This document shows, one piece after another, positions 8,695 through 16,516 of a stretch of 35,772 nucleotides of DNA; positions within the stretch are counted from its first letter, which is position 1; each line of letters begins with the position of its first letter. Source of the DNA: Phycisphaerae bacterium (lineage in GTDB: Bacteria > Planctomycetota > Phycisphaerae > Sedimentisphaerales > Anaerobacaceae); assembly GCA_016782865.1 (NCBI GenBank), contig JADHXR010000078.1, forward strand, positions 1 to 35,772, read 5' to 3'. The notes under the pieces were generated by a model. It was not told where the DNA came from, did no database searches, and worked only from the letters and a program-made list of their open reading frames with translations. The position numbers and the translations under genes were made by a program.

Positions 8695-10536
8695 ATGATA
8701 TTTCATCAACATATCGCCAATGGTCGAAACTCTCTCTGCAGAGCCACACTTGCAATTCTGCTGGCGTCCTGCCCATTTGCACGGGCTGCCATGACAAGCC
8801 AGAGTCGTGCAGTCGTCCGAATCTGGGACACGGTATCGCCATTTGCCGATGAAGCCGGTATCAGTGACAGAGCCGACTGGAAACTTGTTCCTGACAACCT
8901 TTTTTCTCTTGAGTCAAAGCCGGCCGCCGCCGCTTCGGACCCTGGCTACTATGGCCGCGAATATACTTTCGCGGCAGATGCAGTCGTGGAAAATGGGCAT
9001 TTCACCGCTGTTTTCCAGTCGAATGCGGGCAGAATGGCGGTCTATTCAGGAACAACCCCGCACGCGAAGAGATTCGAGTTGGCGCCGCTCCAGCTCAAGA
9101 AAGGGTCGGCAAGAATAATCCGTTGCCGCGTATTGCGTAATACCGGCAATGACGCGGCGCTGGAAGTCTTCTTCTCGGGCGCGACCAATTCGTCCGTAGT
9201 CTTCGCCTTCGACAAGACTGAGATTGTCGAGGTCAGACCTGCGGCAAACGTCGAGGGTGTGAGCGTTTTCGGTTCAGTCCAGTACGGCGTCGTGCCTGAT
9301 TTCATCGGCGATGATCTCATATACGATCCCGGACAGTACCCTTCGACAAACGCTCTTTTCATTCCATCGGAAAGCATGTTTCTCGGATTGCTCGAGGGCG
9401 AGGACGGCATGCTGGTTATGACCTGGCCGCAGGGCAGACAGAGAGCGATGCTCACGCTGGGCAGCGGTCAGGCCGGACGGCGCCCGATCAAATCTTTCGA
9501 CTTTGACAATGACGGCAAGAGCCTTTATCTGGGCGTGCTCAGCGCAGCCGGAATTTGGCACGAAGCGGAATTGAAACTGAATTACCTGGAGAAAGATGTC
9601 GACATGGGCTGGCAAAGGCCCTTTCCTGTGAAATGGACGATGCAGTTGGAGGAGGCCGGCGTCAGGACCACTTTCACTTTCCGAGAATCCAAGGACAATA
9701 TCTGGCGAGGCGTGATAGGTCACTACACCTATCCCGTTTGGTTCGACGGAGAGCATGCCTTTTGTCGTCTCAGCAAGAAGATACCTCCCAAGGGCCGGTC
9801 CGTCATCTATTGCCTCGAAGGCAAAGACACGCCCGCCTCGATCACCACTCCTGCTGACATTCTGAAACAGACATTGGGCAGGCAGGCGTGTGAAAGTATA
9901 CTCGACTTTCCGGGCCGCGTGCTTCGCACCCATCACAGGCGGGGCAGCGAAGGAGTTCGCCGTGCATGCACCTGCGGCTGCACGGAGGCGATAGAAGCGG
10001 TCTTCAAAGCGCGGCAGGAAGTTCAGAGGGCCGAGTATGTCAAGGGTGCCGTTAACGACATGGTTTACTTTGTTACCGAGCATGTCAGGAGGATTGACGA
10101 GTATCGAGAGTTTGCCAAGAGTATTACAGAGTCTCTCGATGATACCGGAAGGTCTGCTCCCGCACTGAAACCATATCTTGACGGCTTGCAGGCGATCGTC
10201 TCGGAAATACCGAAGGGATATGAAAGGCAACGAGAGAATATGAAGGATCTTGCCTATGCCGATGAGCTGGCTCGCAGGACCAAGGCGCTTACGCAAGAGA
10301 AGAGCCCCACAAATCTGCCGGCCTGCCTGGAGTTGGGCAAGCAGTGGAGAGCGATGGGCGGCGCTCAGGACGACGTTGTTGCACACTATCACAGCCTGAC
10401 ACGAAAACTGTGTCAGGAGGCAGGGTACGGCTGCGCGGAGCAACCCGAGGCGGTCAAAGTCGCCGAGGAGATCAGACGTCGTTGCAGACAGTGCCTGAGA
10501 AATGCGGACGGTTATGAGATATGGTCCGACTATTGA
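8695..10536 (+). CDS. Secreted protein of unknown function, paralog 1
   Basis: This 613-aa protein matches no family I recognise. A signal peptide (NSLCRATLAILLASCPFARA) covers the first 32 or so residues. The mature part to about 420 is rich in beta strands (blocks RIWDTVSP, YGVVPDFIGDDLIYDP, FLGLLEGEDGMLVMTWP, FTFRESKDNIWRG). The last 170 residues look helical and end in a Cys-containing tail, GYGC...CRQCLRN, then GYEIWSDY. The following gene is a full-length paralog that shares roughly half its residues by eye, including these blocks and the tail. The gene starts 55 bases after the sulfatase and overlaps or abuts the next gene, so it is probably co-transcribed. A role in binding or processing the sulfatase's substrate is plausible but unproven. 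Confidence 0.85.
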   Translation: MIFHQHIANGRNSLCRATLAILLASCPFARAAMTSQSRAVVRIWDTVSPFADEAGISDRADWKLVPDNLFSLESKPAAAASDPGYYGREYTFAADAVVENGHFTAVFQSNAGRMAVYSGTTPHAKRFELAPLQLKKGSARIIRCRVLRNTGNDAALEVFFSGATNSSVVFAFDKTEIVEVRPAANVEGVSVFGSVQYGVVPDFIGDDLIYDPGQYPSTNALFIPSESMFLGLLEGEDGMLVMTWPQGRQRAMLTLGSGQAGRRPIKSFDFDNDGKSLYLGVLSAAGIWHEAELKLNYLEKDVDMGWQRPFPVKWTMQLEEAGVRTTFTFRESKDNIWRGVIGHYTYPVWFDGEHAFCRLSKKIPPKGRSVIYCLEGKDTPASITTPADILKQTLGRQACESILDFPGRVLRTHHRRGSEGVRRACTCGCTEAIEAVFKARQEVQRAEYVKGAVNDMVYFVTEHVRRIDEYREFAKSITESLDDTGRSAPALKPYLDGLQAIVSEIPKGYERQRENMKDLAYADELARRTKALTQEKSPTNLPACLELGKQWRAMGGAQDDVVAHYHSLTRKLCQEAGYGCAEQPEAVKVAEEIRRRCRQCLRNADGYEIWSDY

Positions 10537-10553
10537 TGGGGAAATCAACAGTA

Positions 10554-12359
10554 ATGCGTATTCGAAACTCAAGCCAAAAGTCGCTTTCATATAAGGCGGC
10601 ATTTGTTTTCTTTCTGGCGGCAAGTCAGGCGACAGCAGTGACCCGAGTGTGGGATACCGTCTCGCCATCTCCCGATGAAGAAATCCTTGTGGATAGGAGC
10701 GGCTGGAGAGCCGTCCCCACCGCGAGTGAAAAGTGGAATGACCCGGAGCATTATAACCCGGAGAACTACAGCCTGCAGTACTCTTTCACCGGTGATGCGG
10801 CAGTTGAAAACGAACATCTGGTTGCGGTGTTCTCGTCGGCAAAGGGAAAGGTCACAATCTACTCCAAGGCAGATCGGACGCAAAAGAAAGTGGAGATTGT
10901 CCCTCTCGAATTCAGAGCAGAGCCGGCGAAGATCGCTCACCTCGGCGTGTTGCAGAATTCCGGAGACGAGGCTGTTCTGCAAGCGGTCTTTTCCCGTGAG
11001 CAAACGGACAGGAACGTGCCGATTGTATTTTCCTTTGGCAGGAAAAGCATCGTCGAGATTACTCCCTCTTCGAGCGACAAAGGGATAAGCCTGCTCAGTC
11101 CCATCCGCTACGGCGTGGTGCCGGATTTCCTCAGTGACGATCTCATTCTCGATCCGCTGCAATACCCTTCGCTCGAAGCACTTCACCTTCCTTCGGCAAA
11201 TGTCTTCGTGGGATTGCTGGAGGGCGAAAACGACATGCTGACTGTCACCTGGCCGGCTGGAAAGCAGCGAGTTTGGCTCGTTTCGGACGTCACGCAGGGA
11301 GAGCCTCGCCTGATCGAATCGGTTGGCATTGAAAGTGACGGCAAAAGTGTGTTTCTGGCCGTATCGAGTGCCCCGGGAATCTGGCATGAGGAAGTGTTGA
11401 AGGCGTCCCACCTGGAAAGGGATATCTCTATAGGCTGGAAGAGACCTTTTCCTGCAAAATGGATAACGCAGTTGCTTGAGGATAATGTGAAGACCACGTT
11501 CACGTTCAGGGAAATCAGGCCCGAGAAGTTCTGGCGGGGAGGCGTGGGTTTCTATCCGTATCCTGTCTGGTTCGAGGGTGGGGCTACCTTCTATCGCCTC
11601 GGCAAGAAGATCCCGCCCAAAGGCAAATCGGTTGTATATTGCCTGGAGCGAAAAGGCACACCCGCTTCGGTTTTGACGCCGGTAGACATTATGAAGGACA
11701 CGCTGGGCGGACAGGTTAGCAACGCCTTGCTCGACGTCGAAGGTCGCCGGCTGCGCTCGCACAGAAGGAAGGATGCCGTCATCGGCGCCGCGACCTGCGA
11801 AGTTACGGACGGGATGCAGCCGGTCTTCGAGGCAGGCGAAGAGGCGGAGAGGAAAGAGTACATCCACGGCGGCGTCGACGACATGGTATATTTCATCGCT
11901 CGACAGAGGCAGAGGATCGACGAGTATCAGGACTTTGCCGGCAGAATGACGGCCTATCTCGATCGGACAAGCAAAACGCGACCCAGCCTCAAGCCATTCA
12001 TAGACGACATGCGAGCCATTACGCAGGAGATAATCCTGCAGCACGACAGGCAAAGAGAGAACATGAAGACGCTGGCCTATGCCGACGAACTGGCCCGCCA
12101 GACCAAAGCCCTTACTCTAAAGAGAGACCCTGGAAATCTGGCGCGATTCAAGGATCTCAAGATGAAATGGAGGGGTATGGGCGGAACACAGGATACCCTC
12201 GTCTGTAAGTTTCACACGATAACCAGGAAGCTGTTCCAGCAGGCGGGTTACGGGTGTGTGGGCGGGCCCGGGGCCATAGACGTCGCAGACGAGATCAGGG
12301 GTCTCTGCAAGCAATGTCTGCGAAATCCCGACGGCTACGAAATCTGGCCCGATTATTGA
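10554..12359 (+). CDS. Secreted protein of unknown function, paralog 2
   Basis: Translation could begin at ATGs at 10521, 10536 or 10554. I prefer 10554, which follows a GGGGAAA stretch and starts a compact signal peptide (RIRNSSQKSLSYKAAFVFFL) cut near ATA-V; the ATG at 10536 overlaps the previous stop as TGATG. The roughly 600-aa protein is a paralog of the gene before it. It shares TRVWDTVSP, YGVVPDFLSDDLILDP, GLLEGENDMLTVTWPAGKQR, KKIPPKGKSVVYCLE, RQRENMKTLAYADELAR and the tail CKQCLRNPDGYEIWPDY. Conserved Cys in GYGC and CxxC suggest a structural disulfide or metal site. The CxxC lacks the His of a c-type haem motif. Function is unknown; the setting is the sulfatase operon. Confidence 0.85.
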   Translation: MRIRNSSQKSLSYKAAFVFFLAASQATAVTRVWDTVSPSPDEEILVDRSGWRAVPTASEKWNDPEHYNPENYSLQYSFTGDAAVENEHLVAVFSSAKGKVTIYSKADRTQKKVEIVPLEFRAEPAKIAHLGVLQNSGDEAVLQAVFSREQTDRNVPIVFSFGRKSIVEITPSSSDKGISLLSPIRYGVVPDFLSDDLILDPLQYPSLEALHLPSANVFVGLLEGENDMLTVTWPAGKQRVWLVSDVTQGEPRLIESVGIESDGKSVFLAVSSAPGIWHEEVLKASHLERDISIGWKRPFPAKWITQLLEDNVKTTFTFREIRPEKFWRGGVGFYPYPVWFEGGATFYRLGKKIPPKGKSVVYCLERKGTPASVLTPVDIMKDTLGGQVSNALLDVEGRRLRSHRRKDAVIGAATCEVTDGMQPVFEAGEEAERKEYIHGGVDDMVYFIARQRQRIDEYQDFAGRMTAYLDRTSKTRPSLKPFIDDMRAITQEIILQHDRQRENMKTLAYADELARQTKALTLKRDPGNLARFKDLKMKWRGMGGTQDTLVCKFHTITRKLFQQAGYGCVGGPGAIDVADEIRGLCKQCLRNPDGYEIWPDY

Positions 12360-12404
12360 AGACACAATGTCAAGGTTAAGATTGCACGCGGGAGATGTAA
12401 AATC

Positions 12405-13265
12405 ATGAAGCATCATATTGTGGCCGTATTACTCGTTTCGATAGCGATACATGGATGCAAACGCAAGGCCCCTGAGGAGGCTGCGAAGGATCCGAATCCT
12501 TCTGCCAGTCAAGCGAAGAGTGAGTCCGGCGCCGAGATGGTCCTGATTCCGGGCGAGCGGTTCCTTATGGGTGACGAGAATGAAATAGACGCAACGCCTC
12601 ACGAGGTTGTTCTGAGCCCGTTCTACATCGATAAGAATCTTGTGACACAGGCCGAATACCAGAGAGTAATGGGAGAGAACCCGTCCCGCTGGAAGGGTGG
12701 CGATAATCCCGTCGAGCAGGTGCGCTGGTCCGACGCGGTGAAATACTGTAACGGACGATCCAAGCTCGAAGGGCTTGAGCCCTGCTACGATTTGGAAACA
12801 TGGCAATGCGATTTCAAAGCCGACGGCTACAGGCTGCCCACCGAGGCCGAATGGGAATACGCCTGCCGAGCGGGCACCAAGACGGCGTATTACTTCGGCG
12901 ACAGTCCGTCAAAACTGTCCGATCATGCCTGGTTTGAAGATAACTCCGGCGGAAAACCGCAACCGGTCGGCGGCAAACTGCCCAACCCGTGGGGTCTGCA
13001 CGACATGCACGGCAACCTCTGGCAGTGGTGCAACGACTTCTATCAGGTGGACTACTATCAGCAGTCACCCGAGAAAGACCCGCCGGGTCCGAAGACCGGC
13101 GAGACCAAAGTCGTCCGAGGCGGGGCGTGGAAGTTCAGCGCCGATAGCTGCCGCTCCGGATACCGTTACAACGAAAATCCCGGCTACGCCGACGTCTGCT
13201 TCGGATACGACATTTACGGCTTTCGCTGCGTCAGAAACGCCCCCGATACCGCCGAGCCGAAATGA
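12405..13265 (+). CDS. FGE-like (SUMF1/DUF323) domain lipoprotein
   Basis: The 286-aa protein starts with a lipoprotein signal (VSIAIHGC, lipid on C18). It then carries a full FGE-sulfatase-type domain: EMVLIPGERFLMG, PFYIDKNLVTQAEY, RLPTEAEWEYACRAGT, PNPWGLHDMHGNLWQW and VVRGGAWKFSADSCRSGYRY. True formylglycine-generating enzymes use two Cys in the segment after RGG(S/A). Here only the second position is Cys, and the first is replaced by Phe/Ser. It is therefore unlikely to be a working FGE despite its place 46 bases after the sulfatase-linked genes. Members of this superfamily also serve as binding or other enzymatic modules. Surface anchoring fits a glycan- or partner-binding role. It ends 18 bases from a convergent gene. 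Confidence 0.88.
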   Translation: MKHHIVAVLLVSIAIHGCKRKAPEEAAKDPNPSASQAKSESGAEMVLIPGERFLMGDENEIDATPHEVVLSPFYIDKNLVTQAEYQRVMGENPSRWKGGDNPVEQVRWSDAVKYCNGRSKLEGLEPCYDLETWQCDFKADGYRLPTEAEWEYACRAGTKTAYYFGDSPSKLSDHAWFEDNSGGKPQPVGGKLPNPWGLHDMHGNLWQWCNDFYQVDYYQQSPEKDPPGPKTGETKVVRGGAWKFSADSCRSGYRYNENPGYADVCFGYDIYGFRCVRNAPDTAEPK

Positions 13266-13282
13266 GCAGCGACCTCGAATTC

Positions 13283-14284
13283 TCAGTAAACCGCCGGCTG
13301 CCACAGGTACAGAAACTGGCTCTCGCCCGATGCCACCCAGTCGGGCAGATCAATATTTATCAATGGTCCGAGTCCCTCCGTATTAGCCGTGGCTGAGCCG
13401 TATGCATTCGGCTTGTAGCTCGACGGCCGGTGATAGATTACAACCCTCGCTCTGTCGACGCCCGCCATCTCCTTGGCCCATTCGATTGCGTCCGTCAGAT
13501 AGCCGATCCTGTCGATCAGACCTTCGGTTAGGGCTTGTTTCGCCGTGAACACCCGCCCGTCGGCCAGTTCGCGAATCTTCTGCTCCGAGAGCCCCGGGCG
13601 CCCTTGGCAAACGACCGCCAGGAACTGCTGGTAAAGATCCTGTATAATACCTTCCAGAACTTGTCGCTCGTCGTCGCTCAAATCGTGCAGTGGCGAAGCC
13701 ATATCTTTCAATTTCCCGCTCTTGATCGTGACTGCTTTGACGCCGATCTTCTCCATCGTCCCGGCCACGCTGAACGTCTGGAATATCGTCCCGATGTTTC
13801 CGGTCACCGCGCTGGGCTGTGTCATAATCCCGTCACAGCCGCACGCCAGATAATACGCTCCGCTGCAACCGAGGCCCACCACGCAAGAGACGACTGGCTT
13901 TGCCGTCCTGCGTTTGAATTCCAGCAGTCGATGATGCATTATGTCGCTGGCCGCCACCGTCCCGCCGGGGGAGTTGAGGCGGAGCACGACAGCCTTTACG
14001 CCCGGATCACCGGCCGCTTTGTCGAGCTTTTCCAGGAACAGGCTTACCGGATTCTCACCGGTTCGCATCAGCCCGCTCTTGCGCCTGTTGATCATCAAGC
14101 CGTCCATATCGATGACGGCTATCTTGTCGGAAACGAATAACCCTGTATCCCTTTGGATCAGCGTTTCTCTGAGACTTTGGTCGGTTGGCACCAATTCGAT
14201 ATGGAATGCCCTAGACCCGCAGCCAGATAGCGCCGTAAGCGATAGCGAAAATCCCAAATACCAGCAGATGCGTCTCTTGACCAT
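13283..14284 (-). CDS. sppA: S49 family (SppA-like) signal peptide peptidase, lipoprotein
   Basis: The 333-aa protein has a lipoprotein signal (LTALSGC, C22) instead of the usual transmembrane anchor. The S49 fold is clear from VVLRLNSPGGTVAASD, GLGCSGAYYLACGCD with nucleophile S141, VTGNIGTIFQ, and IKSGKLKDMASP with general base K193, giving the Ser-Lys dyad. The family degrades cleaved signal peptides or membrane protein fragments. It has the single-protease-domain length of short SppA proteins. GGGAG precedes the start. The gene converges on the FGE-like gene and seems unrelated to the glycan genes. The symbol is given by family; it may instead be another S49 member. Confidence 0.88.
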   Translation of the reverse strand: MVKRRICWYLGFSLSLTALSGCGSRAFHIELVPTDQSLRETLIQRDTGLFVSDKIAVIDMDGLMINRRKSGLMRTGENPVSLFLEKLDKAAGDPGVKAVVLRLNSPGGTVAASDIMHHRLLEFKRRTAKPVVSCVVGLGCSGAYYLACGCDGIMTQPSAVTGNIGTIFQTFSVAGTMEKIGVKAVTIKSGKLKDMASPLHDLSDDERQVLEGIIQDLYQQFLAVVCQGRPGLSEQKIRELADGRVFTAKQALTEGLIDRIGYLTDAIEWAKEMAGVDRARVVIYHRPSSYKPNAYGSATANTEGLGPLINIDLPDWVASGESQFLYLWQPAVY

Positions 14285-15036
14285 TACATATACTCCCAGA
14301 CTAAACTCACAGGTTCTTCCATCCCAAAGCGGGACTCTTGCCCCCGAACTGCTCCATATTGTCTGCTAAACATATACTCTTATCGGCAGAAACGGCCCAA
14401 CTCACTACCCCAAAGGCATTTCAACGCCTAATCCGGCTGGCAACCGGTTCCCGCGCGATTCTTCTCCTCTTGCTCGGCCGGCAGGGGGGCGGGAGCGTGA
14501 AATTGGCTCTGATTGGCATAATTGTAGTCAGAATTGACCACGTTCCACCCAATTCCTGCGCCCTGACGGCCCAACCGCAGGGCTTGGTGATTGACTATAT
14601 TGCGACTAGTTTATTTGCCATTCTCCGTTGACCATTCTCAATTCATGATCCCCACTCAAGATTGTCTCATAGGTGATTGCGTCCTGTGCATTGGGATTTG
14701 GCTCTCCCATGCCGGCAACTCTCGATGGTGGCGATGGTATGTGTGATATTTGGAGAGACGAAAAGGATCTATGAGGCGAAGAATGGGACGACCCTTACCG
14801 GTCTTTTCGATGGTGAACAAGGCAAGGAGATGGTACAATAAAGACTAAATAGATTTTTCTTGTTTTTGCTCCCTGCTTCTGGCGAAGGGATTAAAAAGCG
14901 AAGAAATATCGAGTGGAATACAAAGACATCGCGTTGGTATTCAGCTTCAACTAAAATCACAAACATTAGCTGGAGCAGAATGGGTCATAGGCTGCATGAA
15001 AATGTGAGGCATCGTAACCTCGTAATGGAGAATATC
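14285..15036. other. Long intergenic region, nothing recognised
   Basis: About 750 bases separate the S49 peptidase start from the FG-GAP protein start and should hold divergent promoters. Open frames of 97 and about 60 codons show no motif or coding bias. An upstream in-frame extension of the FG-GAP gene (from 14860) is rejected because its sequence is not signal-like. I see no tRNA, repeat array or clear terminator. Confidence 0.4.
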
Positions 15037-16401
15037 ATGAGCACGAATTGGTGGCTTTGGACTGTGTCCGTGGCGCTGATGGCATGTTTTCTGGCACACG
15101 CGGGGCGGGGTATCTGCGGGGAGACGACCTTCACGCGCGTGGATCTCGCAACCCAGGAGGATCACAGTTGGGGCGACGTGCAGGTGGGCGACCTCAATGG
15201 CGACGGGAACCCTGACATCCAAGCCGGCAAACAGTGGTACGAAGGCCCCGATTGGGTTCGGCACTCCTTCGGGCCAAATCCAGGCAACATCTATGGCACG
15301 GGTCAGTGCCTTCTCTACGACGTTGACGGCGACGGGGATCTCGATATCTTGGGATATCTCGCTGAACCCTATCGCTACTGTTGGTTTGAGAATCCGGGAC
15401 CGCCATCCACCGGCCCGTGGGCTCTGCACATCATTGGGGTCATACGCAAAGGTTGGCCAGAAGGCAAGTGCATCGTGGACCTCGACGGCGACGGCAAGGA
15501 CGAACTCATCACGCTGGAGAAGGACGGCACCGGGATCCAACGTGCCGAGATCCCCTCCGAGCCGAAGGGTCCCGCGAACTGGAAGTTCACGCAGATATCC
15601 TCTGCGAGCGGTCACGGCCTGGCGATTGGGGACTTGAACGAAGACGGGAGACCGGACATCGTTGCGGACTACACATGGATAGAACAGCGTGCCGGCGGCG
15701 GTTGGGCCCACCACGACATACCGCAACGGCCCGAGGGACAGCGGGCCACCGAGACAACCAGTCCTTTGATAGCCGACCTGGACGGTGACGGCGACAAGGA
15801 CCTCTTCCTTCCCCGGGCGCACAACTACGGGGCGTATTGGCTGGAGTCTTCGGGTGGGAGCAGCCCGAACTTCAAGCTCCATGAGGTGCTTCACGACCAA
15901 CTGCCGTCCCAGTTCTACGGCGCGGCGTATGGGGACATCGACGGCGACGGCGATATGGACGTCTTCGGGGGGCAATGCCACTACTCTCATCGAGACCCCG
16001 GGGAGAGTGATCCGCCTGACGTCTTCTGGATCGAAAGTGTCCCCTCCGGCGTCTCCGGGAGGGTCACGTGGGTAAAGCACCAGCTTTCGACCCAGTTGAA
16101 AATGGGCAGATACCCGTCTATTGCCGACCTGGACGGTGATGGCGACATGGACCTCGTGATGCGTCCGATCGGTTTCGGAGGGTATCGGGAACTGGAGCCC
16201 AAAGCCCAGTACGACGTAACGATCTTCTTTCAGAAACGACCTGGGGCCTTGAAGCTTGGTTCTGCTGAAGAACCCTGTTCTCAGCTAAAAAACCTGCGAT
16301 ATTGGGCCAAAAACAAAGGTAGCATGGCCCTTCTTAGGGGTTTATCAGCGGAATCAAAGCTTGCCATTCCCCGGAACTCAGCGCAACGAATCAGTGAGTG
16401 A
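15037..16401 (+). CDS. Secreted FG-GAP/VCBS repeat protein
   Basis: I place the start at ATG 15037, which follows GGAG and begins a signal peptide (MSTNWWLWTVSVALMACFLA), giving 454 aa. The mature protein is a series of FG-GAP repeats with calcium-binding loops: DLNGDGNPDI, DVDGDGDLDI, DLDGDGKDEL, DLNEDGRPDI, DLDGDGDKDL, DIDGDGDMDV and DLDGDGDMDL. Seven such loops suit a seven-bladed integrin-like beta-propeller. Such proteins are abundant in planctomycetes and probably bind ligands or other surface proteins; no enzyme motif is visible. After the last blade (about residue 405) the remaining 50 residues are Ser/Lys-rich with different codon use and no repeat, as if the native stop had been lost. 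The pectate-lyase-like gene follows on the same strand. Confidence 0.88.
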   Translation: MSTNWWLWTVSVALMACFLAHAGRGICGETTFTRVDLATQEDHSWGDVQVGDLNGDGNPDIQAGKQWYEGPDWVRHSFGPNPGNIYGTGQCLLYDVDGDGDLDILGYLAEPYRYCWFENPGPPSTGPWALHIIGVIRKGWPEGKCIVDLDGDGKDELITLEKDGTGIQRAEIPSEPKGPANWKFTQISSASGHGLAIGDLNEDGRPDIVADYTWIEQRAGGGWAHHDIPQRPEGQRATETTSPLIADLDGDGDKDLFLPRAHNYGAYWLESSGGSSPNFKLHEVLHDQLPSQFYGAAYGDIDGDGDMDVFGGQCHYSHRDPGESDPPDVFWIESVPSGVSGRVTWVKHQLSTQLKMGRYPSIADLDGDGDMDLVMRPIGFGGYRELEPKAQYDVTIFFQKRPGALKLGSAEEPCSQLKNLRYWAKNKGSMALLRGLSAESKLAIPRNSAQRISE

Positions 16402-16516
16402 GGAGAGCAACGTGACGGACAGCAGGCCTCGGATCAAAGCAGCGCTCGTTCAGGCTGCTGGGTGACGCACACAGGAAGAACAGATATACGATGATCTTTT
16501 GGAGGGAGTAGGAGAG

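Noticed and set aside
10390..10536. c-type haem motif in the Cys tail of the unknown paralogs
   Set aside because: The CxxC is followed by Leu, not His, in both copies.
7330..12053. Long minus-strand frames (about 400-490 codons) opposite the sulfatase and both unknown paralogs
   Set aside because: All are mirror frames of well-supported genes; the two opposite the paralogs resemble each other only because the plus strands are paralogous.
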